In this document: positions 24,996 through 32,778 of the stretch, piece by piece
Numbering within the stretch: the stretch's first letter is position 1
Layout of the letters: the number at the start of each line of letters is the position of its first letter
Assembly: GCF_945915435.1 (NCBI RefSeq)
Contig: NZ_CAMEFG010000016.1
Span: forward strand, 1 to 64,000
Origin: an uncultured Paracoccus sp.
GTDB lineage: Bacteria; Pseudomonadota; Alphaproteobacteria; Rhodobacterales; Rhodobacteraceae
DNA length: 64,000 nucleotides
Reading direction: 5' to 3'
The notes under the pieces: model-generated
The model's input: only the letters and a program-made list of their open reading frames with translations
The model's database searches: none
What the model was told of the DNA's origin: nothing
Translations under genes and position numbers: made by a program

Positions 24996-25890
24996 AGCGA
25001 CCGCCCGCGTCCTGCCCCTGCGCAACGGCGCCACCACCGAGCGCCCCGAGATCTATCACGACGATGTCGAGGGCGGCGAGTTGACGATCATCGAACAGCC
25101 GCTTTCCACCTTCGAGACCTTCTATCGCGAACCCTGGCTGCGCAAGCTGTTCATTCTGGTCGTGCTGGCCTGTATCTGGGAAATCTATGGCCGGGTGCTG
25201 AACAACGACCTGCTGTTTCCGACCTTCACCGCCACGGCGGGCGCGTTCTTCGGCGCGCTGATGAACGGCACCCTGCCCTCGGCGGCGTGGGTTTCGCTCA
25301 AGGTCCTGGTCACGGGTTATGTCATCGGCATCGCGCTGGCAGCCGCGCTGACCGCACTGGCGATGGCGTCGCGGATCGGGACCGACTTCCTGGAAACCAT
25401 GACCTCGATGTTCAACCCGCTGCCCGCCATCGCACTCTTGCCGCTGGCGCTGATCTGGTTCGGGCTTGGCAATGCCAGCCTGGTCTTCGTGCTGGTCCAT
25501 TCGGTCACCTGGGCCATCGCGCTGAACACGCATTCGGGTTTTCTCAGCGTCAGCAAGACACTGAAGATGGTCGGACGGAACTATGGCCTGAAGGGATTCG
25601 GCTTCATCACCAAGGTCCTGATTCCGGCGGCATTCCCCAGCATCCTGACCGGCCTCAAGATCGGCTGGGCCTTTGCCTGGCGGACCCTGATCGCGGCGGA
25701 ACTGGTCTTCGGCGTCAGTTCCGGCTCGGGCGGTCTTGGCTGGTTCATCTTTGAGAACAAGAACCTGCTGGACATCCCCAAGGTCTTCGCGGGTCTGCTG
25801 ACCGTCATCGTCATCGGGCTGGTGGTCGAAAACCTGATCTTCCGCACCATCGAGCGCTGCACGATCCAGCGCTGGGGCGTGCAGCACTGA
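24988..25890 (+). CDS. Taurine/sulfonate-type ABC transporter permease
   Basis: Inner-membrane permease of 300 aa. A cytoplasmic N-terminal extension of about 50 residues precedes about six membrane helices. The ATPase-docking loop appears in LKMVGRNYGLKGFGFITKVLIPAAFPSILTGLKI. One permease only, so a homodimer is expected, unlike the importer at 6916-10375. Two GC-rich hairpins separate it from the binding-protein gene. Confidence 0.85.
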   Translation: MPEATARVLPLRNGATTERPEIYHDDVEGGELTIIEQPLSTFETFYREPWLRKLFILVVLACIWEIYGRVLNNDLLFPTFTATAGAFFGALMNGTLPSAAWVSLKVLVTGYVIGIALAAALTALAMASRIGTDFLETMTSMFNPLPAIALLPLALIWFGLGNASLVFVLVHSVTWAIALNTHSGFLSVSKTLKMVGRNYGLKGFGFITKVLIPAAFPSILTGLKIGWAFAWRTLIAAELVFGVSSGSGGLGWFIFENKNLLDIPKVFAGLLTVIVIGLVVENLIFRTIERCTIQRWGVQH

Positions 25891-25896
25891 AATCGC

Positions 25897-25919
25897 GGCC
25901 CGTCCCGATGGGGCGGGCC
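25897..25919 (+). other. GC-rich hairpin between permease and binding-protein genes
   Basis: GGCCCGTCCC-GAT-GGGGCGGGCC forms a 10-pair stem with one G-T wobble, followed by TGTTTG only. A second stem, CCACGG...CCGTGG, lies at 25926-25946. It is more likely an mRNA-processing or partial-termination element that tunes binding-protein level than a full terminator. Confidence 0.45.
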
Positions 25920-25965
25920 TGTTTGCCACGGAACGGGAAACCGTGGCTTTCGGGAGGAAAAAAGA

Positions 25966-26970
25966 ATGAACAACTTCAAGCTGTCCGTCGCCCTTGGCGC
26001 GGCTTTGTCGGTCTTCGGGGCGCTGCCCTCGATCGCCGAAACCGTCAATGTCCGGCTGGCCCGCCAGTTCGGCATCGGCTACATGCCCCTGACGCTGGTG
26101 CAGGAACAGGGCCTGCTGGAAAAGCACGCGCAAGAGGCCGGTGTGGACGTCACCACCGAATGGCTGCGCTTCACCGGCGGATCGGGCATGAACGAGGCGC
26201 TGCTTTCGGGCAACCTGGACATCGCGGCGGGCGGCACGACGCCCATGCTGACGATCTGGGCGCGCACGCAGAACAACCTGGGGATCAAGGGGTTGGCCGC
26301 GCTTTCCTCGATGCCCTTGCACCTGGTCACGACGAATCCCGAGGTCGAATCCATCGCCGACTTCTCGCGCGGGGACAAGATCGCGCTGCCGGCGGTCAAG
26401 ACCTCGATCCAGGCCATCACCCTGCAAATGGCGGCCGAGAAATATCTGGGCGAAGGCAGGCACGCCGATCTTGACGCCTTCACCGTTTCGATGGGCCATC
26501 CCGACGCGCAACTTGCCCTGATGGGCGGCCAATCCGAGATCAACGCGCATTTCGGATCACCCCCCTTCCAGAACCTTGAAATAAAGGATCCGCGCGCGCG
26601 GAAGGTCCTGGACAGCTACGACGTTCTGGACGGTCCCCATACCTTCACCGTCATCTGGGCCAAGAACGACTTTGTAGAAGGCAATCCCGAAATCGTCGCC
26701 GCGCTGATGGCCGCGCTTGAGGAAAGCATCAGTTTCATCCAGGAAAACCCCGAGGAAGCCGCGCGCATCTGGGCCGCTGCCGAAAGCACCAACCTGACGC
26801 ATGAGGAAATCGTGGCCCTGATCCAGGACCCGCAAACCAGGTGGACGACCACGCCCCAGCGCCTGCTGCCCTATGTGAACTACATGGCCCGCGTCGGCCT
26901 GATCACCCAGGACACCGACGACTGGCGCGACCTGTTCTTCGACACCGTCAGGGACAGCGACGGAAGCTGA
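25966..26970 (+). CDS. Taurine/sulfonate-type ABC transporter substrate-binding protein
   Basis: Periplasmic binding protein of 334 aa. The signal peptide is MNNFKLSVALGAALSVFGALPSIA and is followed by ETVNVRLARQFGIGYMPLTLVQEQGLLEKHA, the typical start of SsuA/TauA-like proteins. LDIAAGGTTPMLTIWAR corresponds to the ligand cleft. GGGAGG lies nine bases before the ATG. Ligand unknown; a sulfonated acid is likely from context. Confidence 0.85.
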   Translation: MNNFKLSVALGAALSVFGALPSIAETVNVRLARQFGIGYMPLTLVQEQGLLEKHAQEAGVDVTTEWLRFTGGSGMNEALLSGNLDIAAGGTTPMLTIWARTQNNLGIKGLAALSSMPLHLVTTNPEVESIADFSRGDKIALPAVKTSIQAITLQMAAEKYLGEGRHADLDAFTVSMGHPDAQLALMGGQSEINAHFGSPPFQNLEIKDPRARKVLDSYDVLDGPHTFTVIWAKNDFVEGNPEIVAALMAALEESISFIQENPEEAARIWAAAESTNLTHEEIVALIQDPQTRWTTTPQRLLPYVNYMARVGLITQDTDDWRDLFFDTVRDSDGS

Positions 26971-27018
26971 ACGCGCTCGCCGGTCGGCCTTGCCGTGATC
27001 GCGGCAAGGCAAGGCCCC

Positions 27019-27046
27019 GGAAAGCCCGCGTTGCTGCGGGCTTTCC
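27019..27046. terminator. Terminator between the ABC operon and the convergent GntR gene
   Basis: GGAAAGCCCGC-GTTGCT-GCGGGCTTTCC is a perfect 11-pair stem in the 93-bp space between convergent genes. Another hairpin, CCTTGCCG...CGGCAAGG, lies at 26988-27009. T tracts are short, so termination in both directions is probable but not certain. Confidence 0.55.
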
Positions 27047-27063
27047 CCATCCCGGCACCGGCC

Positions 27064-27801
27064 TCAGCGCAGATCGACGCTGTAGTGAAAGCTTTCGGTC
27101 GCGCATCTGCTGATCCGCAATTCGACGGGCCGGTCTTCCAGCGAATAGGCGATGCGGCTGATTTGCAGCACTGGCGCACCGGGGGCAAGCGACAGCAGTT
27201 CGGCCTCGCGGGCACTGGCGTCGACGGCCTTGAGCCGCTCGGTCGAACGCATGATCACCACCCCGAAACTGACCGCGAAAAGACCGTAGAGGTTGTTGGG
27301 CAGTTCCATCCCCTGCAATGCGCCGAAAATATCGGCGGGAAGGATGACCGTCTCGACGATGGCGGGCATTCCGCCGATCGACCGCAGCCTTTCGATGCGG
27401 ATGACCTGCGCGGCGGGCGCAAGACCCAGGGCCTTCTGCTCTTCGACGCTGGCCGGAAAGGTGCCGGTGGACAGGATGGCGCTGTCGGGGAACTTCTGCT
27501 CGCCCGCATCGGGCGTAAGGCGAAAGAACTGGAACATGATGCGTTCATCGTCATGGCGCGCAACGAAGGTGCCCCGCCCCTGCTTGCGCACGACCAGGTT
27601 TTCAGCCGCCATCGCGTCCAGCGCCTTGCGCACCGTGCCCTGGCTGACGCCAAGCTCGGCGGCAAGCTGCATCTCGCTTGGCAGGATGTCGCCGGGCGCC
27701 CAGACCCCGTCCACCAGCCGGCGCAGCAGCTTTTCGCGCACCTGCACATAAAGTGGCCGCAGGCCGAGACCCGTCGTTTCATCCGCCCTGGCTGTCGTCA
27801 T
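27064..27801 (-). CDS. GntR-family (HutC/UTRA) transcriptional regulator
   Basis: Regulator of 245 aa. The N-terminal winged helix is GntR type (PLYVQVREKLLRRLVDGVWAPGDILPSEMQLAAELGVSQGTVRKAL), followed by a UTRA ligand domain (LRSIGGMPAIVETVILP, ending EDRPVELRISRCATESFHYSVDL). An AGGA site precedes ATG 27801. It is divergent from the slcH-slcC-comC genes. TATAAGAT repeats between them recur in a palindrome before suyAB, so it may control the whole sulfolactate regulon. Confidence 0.88.
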   Translation of the reverse strand: MTTARADETTGLGLRPLYVQVREKLLRRLVDGVWAPGDILPSEMQLAAELGVSQGTVRKALDAMAAENLVVRKQGRGTFVARHDDERIMFQFFRLTPDAGEQKFPDSAILSTGTFPASVEEQKALGLAPAAQVIRIERLRSIGGMPAIVETVILPADIFGALQGMELPNNLYGLFAVSFGVVIMRSTERLKAVDASAREAELLSLAPGAPVLQISRIAYSLEDRPVELRISRCATESFHYSVDLR

Positions 27802-27871
27802 GCTGTCCTGCCCCTTGTTGCCCTTGCAATCTAGGCGCTTGGCGCGCCGGTGAGAAGAGGCTTGACTATTA

Positions 27872-27886
27872 TATAAGATATAAGAT
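27872..27886. promoter_or_regulatory. Repeated GntR half-sites upstream of slcH
   Basis: TATAAGAT occurs twice with a 7-base period in an AT-rich patch (27862-27900). A near-palindrome ATAAGATAGCTATTATAT covers the next bases. The same half-site forms the suyAB palindrome at 6801-6820. A TTGACT at 27862 may be a -35 box. Binding by the GntR protein is inferred. Confidence 0.5.
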
Positions 27887-28022
27887 AGCTATTATATGAT
27901 GAAAGATCCGGTCCGGGCGGGGAAACGCCTTCCCTGTCCGTCGTGAAAATCCCTGACCCCTTTCCACCCACAAGTCCGGGGCCTTCTTCACCGACCGGGA
28001 CCGCAGGCACGACAGCAAGGCC

Positions 28023-28051
28023 GCGCGGGCATCGAGGAGGAATGCCCGCGC
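28023..28051 (+). other. Perfect 10-bp inverted repeat in the slcH leader
   Basis: GCGCGGGCAT-CGAGGAGGA-ATGCCCGCGC lies 33-62 bases before the slcH ATG. The loop holds a Shine-Dalgarno-like GAGGAGG. It could stabilise or regulate the leader; no known riboswitch is recognised. Confidence 0.5.
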
Positions 28052-28084
28052 AGCCCGATCACGGCCAACCACTGGGAGGAAAAC

Positions 28085-29065
28085 ATGATTTCAAGACTTC
28101 AATCCGCGGCACTCGCCTTGATCGGCGCTGGCGCACTGGCTGCGCCGGTGCTTGCCCAGGACTATCCGACGCAGCCAGTCACCATCGTCGTGCCTTTTTC
28201 GGCGGGCGGGCCAAGCGACACCGTGGCCAGGGTCATCGCCCATTCGATGGGGCGCGAGATGGGCCAGCAGGTCCTGGTGCAGAACGTCGGCGGTGCGGGT
28301 GGAACGCTTGGCTCGGCGCAGGTCGCACATGCGGCGCCCGATGGGTATAACCTGCTGATCAACCATATCGCGATGGCGGTTTCCGGCGCGCTTTATGCCA
28401 ACCTGCCCTATTCCACGACCCAGGACTTCACCCCCATCGGCCTGGCTACCGACGCGCCGATGGTGATCACCGGCAGGCCCGGCCTCGGGGCCGACAGCAT
28501 CGAGGAACTGCTGGACCTGATCCGCGCGGAAGGCGAGGCCATGACCATCGCGCATGGCGGCATCGGCGGTGCGGCGCATCTGTGCGGAATGCTGATCCAG
28601 GAATCCCTGGGCATCGAGATGATCACCGTCCCCTATCAGGGAACCGGCCCCGCGATGACCGACCTGATGGGCAACCAGGTGGATGTCATGTGCGATCAGG
28701 CGACAACCACCGTTTCGCCCATTCGCAATGGCAGCATCAAGGCCTATGCGGTGACCTCGCAGGAACGTATCGACAGCCTGCCCGACCTGCCCACCACCGC
28801 CGAGGCGGATATCGCAGCCGTTCAGATCGGCGTCTGGCACGGCCTTTACGGTCCCGCCGGAATGGATGAAGCGGTGGTCACCAGGCTGGAGACCGCGTTG
28901 CAGACCGCCCTTCAGGATCCCGATGTGATCGCGCGGCTGGCGGATATCGGCACCGTCCCCATGCCCATCGAACAGGCCAATCCCGAAGGGCTGCGCCAGA
29001 TGCTGGAAGCGCAGATCGCCCTGTGGGAGCCGATCATCGACCGGGCGGGCATCTTCGCGCAATAA
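28085..29065 (+). CDS. Tripartite tricarboxylate transporter (TctC/Bug) binding protein, SlcH-like
   Basis: Periplasmic binding protein of 326 aa: signal peptide ending GALAAPVLAQ, then DYPTQPVTIVVPFSAGGPSDTVAR, the hallmark of the TctC family. A GGGAGGA site precedes ATG 28085. In sulfolactate degraders the slcHFG genes encode such a transporter. Here only the binding protein is present beside slcC, and no TctA or TctB-like membrane gene lies in the window. It either works with membrane subunits encoded elsewhere or is a ligand sensor. Confidence 0.82.
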   Translation: MISRLQSAALALIGAGALAAPVLAQDYPTQPVTIVVPFSAGGPSDTVARVIAHSMGREMGQQVLVQNVGGAGGTLGSAQVAHAAPDGYNLLINHIAMAVSGALYANLPYSTTQDFTPIGLATDAPMVITGRPGLGADSIEELLDLIRAEGEAMTIAHGGIGGAAHLCGMLIQESLGIEMITVPYQGTGPAMTDLMGNQVDVMCDQATTTVSPIRNGSIKAYAVTSQERIDSLPDLPTTAEADIAAVQIGVWHGLYGPAGMDEAVVTRLETALQTALQDPDVIARLADIGTVPMPIEQANPEGLRQMLEAQIALWEPIIDRAGIFAQ

Positions 29066-29116
29066 TCGCCACGCATATCGCAGCCACCCGCGCCCCCAAT
29101 AACGGAGGAGACCAGT

Positions 29117-30061
29117 TTGAAGGCAGTCGTATCGGAATTCATGGAAGAGGACATCCTGCGCGACGGGCTGGCGTCCTGGGATATCGTCTATCGCCCCGAA
29201 CTGGTGGACGACCGGCAGGGGCTGCTCGATGCCCTTGCCGAGGCCGATGCCCTGATCGTCAGGAACCGCACGCAGGTCAACGCGGAACTGCTGGCCCGCG
29301 CGCCCCGGCTGCGTGTCGTGGGCCGGTTGGGCGTGGGTCTGGACAATATCGACCTCGCCGCCTGCAAGGCCGCCGGTGTCGCGGTCTGTCCGGCGACGGG
29401 GGCGAATGACGTCTCGGTCGCCGAATATGTCATCGGCGCGGCGATGGTGCTGCTGCGGGGCGTCTTCGCGACCCCCTCGCGGCTGGCCGGGGGCGATTGG
29501 GCGCGAAATGCGCTGATGAACGGGCGCGAGATACAGGGCAAGCGGCTGGGACTGGTCGGCTTCGGCTCGATCGCGCGGGAAACGGCGGCGCGCGGGCTGG
29601 CGATGGGGATGCGCGTCGCGGCCCACGACCCGTTCGTGGCGGCGGACGATCCGGCCTGGACGACGCCGCTTGGCCGCGTCGAACCGGCCAGCCTTGACCA
29701 GATCGTGGGGCAAAGCGACGTGATCTCGCTGCATGTTCCGCTGACCGATGCGACCCGCCACCTGATCGGGACCAAGGCCATCGCCGCGATGAAAAAGGAC
29801 GCGATCCTGATCAACGCCGCGCGCGGCGGGGTCGTGGACGAATCCGCACTGGCGCAGGCGCTGGCCGCAGGCAGGCTTGGCGGCGCGGCGCTGGACGTGT
29901 TCGAGACCGAGCCGCTGCCCGCCGATCAGGCCGCGGGTTTCGCGGGGCTGCCCAACGTCATCCTGACCCCGCATATCGCCGGGCTGAGCCGGGAATCGAA
30001 CCACCGCGTTTCTCAGGTCACCGTCGCCTCGGTGCGCGCGCATCTGACGGGGGACGTTTAG
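29117..30061 (+). CDS. slcC: (S)-sulfolactate dehydrogenase, D-isomer 2-hydroxyacid dehydrogenase family
   Basis: NAD-dependent 2-hydroxyacid dehydrogenase of 314 aa. LGVGLDNIDL, LGLVGFGSIARE (Rossmann), INAARGGVVDESAL (Arg), FETEPLP (Glu) and LTPHIAGLS (His) supply cofactor and catalytic sites. It starts with TTG 29117 after GGAGGAG. SlcC of Chromohalobacter belongs to this family and oxidises (S)-sulfolactate to sulfopyruvate. Direct coupling to a ComC-like gene and the nearby suyAB support that assignment over phosphoglycerate dehydrogenase. Confidence 0.8.
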   Translation: MKAVVSEFMEEDILRDGLASWDIVYRPELVDDRQGLLDALAEADALIVRNRTQVNAELLARAPRLRVVGRLGVGLDNIDLAACKAAGVAVCPATGANDVSVAEYVIGAAMVLLRGVFATPSRLAGGDWARNALMNGREIQGKRLGLVGFGSIARETAARGLAMGMRVAAHDPFVAADDPAWTTPLGRVEPASLDQIVGQSDVISLHVPLTDATRHLIGTKAIAAMKKDAILINAARGGVVDESALAQALAAGRLGGAALDVFETEPLPADQAAGFAGLPNVILTPHIAGLSRESNHRVSQVTVASVRAHLTGDV

Positions 30062-31051
30062 ATGACCCGGTTGTCATTGCAGGACGCCCAGGACCTCGCC
30101 AGCGCCGCACTGATCCGCAACGGCGCGGCGGCGCCTGTCGCGCAAAGCGTGGCGGGCGCGCTGGTGCGGGCCGAGGCGGACGGCTTCAAGGGGCACGGGC
30201 TGGGGCGGTTGCCGTCCTATATCGCGCAGTTGCGGGCGGGCAAGGTCAACGCCTCGGCCAATATCCGGCCCTCGCGCCCCCGTCCCGGCGCCCTGCTGGT
30301 CGATGCCGATCACGGTTTCGCCTATCCGGCGCTGGACCTCGCGGTCGGCGAACTGCCCGACATGGCGCGGGCGCAGGGCATCGCCTGCGCCGCCATCGCC
30401 CGCTCGCATCATTGCGGCGCGGCGGGACTGTTCGTCGAGGCGCTGGCCCGGCAGGGGCTGATCGCGCTGCTGTTCGCCAATACCCCCGCCGCGATGGCGC
30501 CCTGGGGCGGCAATCGCGCGGTCCTTGGCACCAACCCCATCGCCTTCGCCTGCCCCCGCAGCGCCGAGGACCCCATCGTCATCGACATGGCCCTGTCCAA
30601 GGTCGCACGCGGCAATATCGCCGCCGCGGCCAGGCGCGGCGAGGTAATTCCATCGGATTGGGCCTTCGACAGCAACGGGCAGCCGACGACCGACGCCAAA
30701 CGCGCCCTGCAAGGCACGATGGCGCCCCTTGGCGATGCCAAGGGCATCGCGCTGGCGCTGATGGTCGAACTGCTCGCCGCGGGCATGACCGGCTCGAACT
30801 ACGCGGCCGAGGCGTCCTCGTTCCTGGATGCCGAAGGCACACCGCCGGGCACCGGGCAATTCCTCATCGCCATCGACCCGCTGGCGTTCTCGCCCGGCAC
30901 CCCCGACCGCTTCGCCGTCCTGGCGCAGGCCATCGAAGGGCAGGAAGGGGCAAGGCTGCCCGGTGCAAGGCGTTTCGCCATGCGCGCCGAGGCCGAGAGG
31001 CGGGGCATCATGGTGAACGGTGATCTGCTGAACGAAATCGCCGCGCTGTGA
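30062..31051 (+). CDS. comC: (R)-sulfolactate dehydrogenase, malate/L-lactate dehydrogenase (LDH2) family
   Basis: NAD(P)-dependent dehydrogenase of 329 aa from the LDH2/MdhG family, with a fold unrelated to classical lactate dehydrogenase. Seen: RAEADGFKGHGLGRLPSYI, AIARSHHCGAAGLFVEALA, WGGNRAVLGTNPIAFACP and the loop MALSKVARGN. Its ATG follows the slcC stop directly. ComC reduces sulfopyruvate to (R)-sulfolactate, so with SlcC it makes a two-step racemase that feeds SuyAB. Confidence 0.8.
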   Translation: MTRLSLQDAQDLASAALIRNGAAAPVAQSVAGALVRAEADGFKGHGLGRLPSYIAQLRAGKVNASANIRPSRPRPGALLVDADHGFAYPALDLAVGELPDMARAQGIACAAIARSHHCGAAGLFVEALARQGLIALLFANTPAAMAPWGGNRAVLGTNPIAFACPRSAEDPIVIDMALSKVARGNIAAAARRGEVIPSDWAFDSNGQPTTDAKRALQGTMAPLGDAKGIALALMVELLAAGMTGSNYAAEASSFLDAEGTPPGTGQFLIAIDPLAFSPGTPDRFAVLAQAIEGQEGARLPGARRFAMRAEAERRGIMVNGDLLNEIAAL

Positions 31052-31105
31052 TCCACGGCGGGGGGTCGGGCAGAGCCATGACTGCGCCGCCCGGTCCCCA
31101 CCGGA

Positions 31106-32761
31106 TCAGGCAGGGCGTTCGGGTTCGCGCATTTCCCGGCCGGGTCCGTCCTCGGGCAGGTCGAGACCCGAGGCGATGTCACCGATCGAGCCATCGAATT
31201 TCATCCCCAGTTCATCCCCGATCTGCTTGAGGATCGGCATCGCCACCGCATTGGTGCGCATTCCGCTGAACAGGCTGTCCATCACCCCGTCGCCGGTCTT
31301 GTCGGCAGCCGAGCCCCCGGTCAGCCCGCCCACGCCCGTGACCTGATGGACGCGGAAGGATTCGATATGGCGCGCAGGCTCGACCATCGCCGAGATGATG
31401 GCGGGCAGCGCCTCGATCTTGGCCAGCCGCTCCTTATGGGCCATGACCTCGGGCGAGATGCGGTTTTCGGCCTCGACCCGCGCGGCGATGGCGTCGGCCT
31501 CGGCCTGGCCCTTGTCGCGGATGGCGGCGGCAGAAATCTTGATCGCCTGCGCGTCGGCCTCGGCCTTGGCGATCACGGCGGCGGCCTGGTCCTCGGCGGC
31601 TTCGCGTTCGACCCGCGCCTGGACGCGCAGGGCGGTGGCGCGCTGCTCGGCCTCTTGCTCGGCGACCATGACCGCAACGTCCTTTTCGCGTTCTGCCACG
31701 GCAAGGATGCGCGCGGTGTTCACGCCCTCGGCAGCGGCGATGGCCTTGGCGCGCGCCTCGGCGGCGGCGGCTTCGGCCTGGCTTTGCCGTTCCGAACTGA
31801 TCGCGACTTCGGCGGCCTTCAACTGCTCGGCCAGTTCGATGGACTGCTGGCTGGCGATGTCGGCGGCGCGGATCTGCTTGTCGCTTTCGATCTCGTTCTC
31901 GCGCACGGCGCGCTCGCGCTCGATCCGCGCCCTTTCGCGGGCAAGCGCGGTTTCCTCGGCAATCTTGGCCTCTTCCCGCTCGGTATTGGCGGTCATATTG
32001 GCGACTTCCAACCGCTGCGACTGGGTCGCGTCATGTTCCTCGCGCTCGACCTGAAGGCGGCGGACCCGGTTTTCCTTCTGGGTCCGGGCGATCTCCAGCG
32101 CGGCCTCTTCCTCGATGGCGACGCGGGCCTTGCGCTGTTCCTCGACCGTGGCGGCGCGGGCGCGCAGGCCGGTGATGTCGAAAGAGTTGTTTTCGTCCAG
32201 CCGCGACAGCGGGGTTTCGTCCAGCTTGGTCAGCGCGACGCTTTCCAGTTCAAGGCCGTTGGGCTCCAGGTCCTTATTCAGCGTCTGCTGGACCTTCTGC
32301 ACGAAATCCGCGCGCGAGCGGTGCAGTTCGATCAGGTCCATGCCGGCGGTGATGGCGCGCATGGTGTCCTGCACCTTGCCCTCCAGCAGGCTGCGGATCG
32401 CCGCGACGTCATTGGTGTTCTGGCCAAGCGATTGCGCCGCCGCCGCGATGGCCTGCGCGTTCGAGCCGACGCGGATGAAGAACTGCGCCTCGGCATCGAC
32501 CCGGCGGCTGTCCTTGGTGATCAGCCCCTCGCCGCCGTTCACGGTGATGGTCATGGTCTTCATGTTCACGCGCAAGAGGTCGTGCAGCCCCGGAACCACC
32601 AGGACCCCGCCGCCCGTCACGACCTTCAGCCCACCGACGCCGGTGCGCACCAGCGCGGTTTCGGGGTTCGATTTCTTGTAGAGCCGGACAAGGACCATGC
32701 CCGAGGCCAGCAGCGCGACCAGCAGGATCAGCGCAGGAAGAAGAATGCCGAGATAGGCCAT
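31106..32761 (-). CDS. Flotillin-like SPFH protein (YqiK-type)
   Basis: Membrane-associated scaffold protein of 551 aa: one N-terminal membrane segment (LGILLPALILLVALLASGMVLV), an SPFH/Band 7 domain (about 40-190), a long Ala/Glu-rich coiled coil (about 205-450) typical of flotillins, and a charged C-terminus. It probably organises membrane microdomains. It follows the YqiJ-like gene by 17 bases, the usual pairing. No pathway link to the sulfonate genes is apparent. Confidence 0.88.
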   Translation of the reverse strand: MAYLGILLPALILLVALLASGMVLVRLYKKSNPETALVRTGVGGLKVVTGGGVLVVPGLHDLLRVNMKTMTITVNGGEGLITKDSRRVDAEAQFFIRVGSNAQAIAAAAQSLGQNTNDVAAIRSLLEGKVQDTMRAITAGMDLIELHRSRADFVQKVQQTLNKDLEPNGLELESVALTKLDETPLSRLDENNSFDITGLRARAATVEEQRKARVAIEEEAALEIARTQKENRVRRLQVEREEHDATQSQRLEVANMTANTEREEAKIAEETALARERARIERERAVRENEIESDKQIRAADIASQQSIELAEQLKAAEVAISSERQSQAEAAAAEARAKAIAAAEGVNTARILAVAEREKDVAVMVAEQEAEQRATALRVQARVEREAAEDQAAAVIAKAEADAQAIKISAAAIRDKGQAEADAIAARVEAENRISPEVMAHKERLAKIEALPAIISAMVEPARHIESFRVHQVTGVGGLTGGSAADKTGDGVMDSLFSGMRTNAVAMPILKQIGDELGMKFDGSIGDIASGLDLPEDGPGREMREPERPA

Positions 32762-32778
32762 ATGCTATGCCTTTCCTT

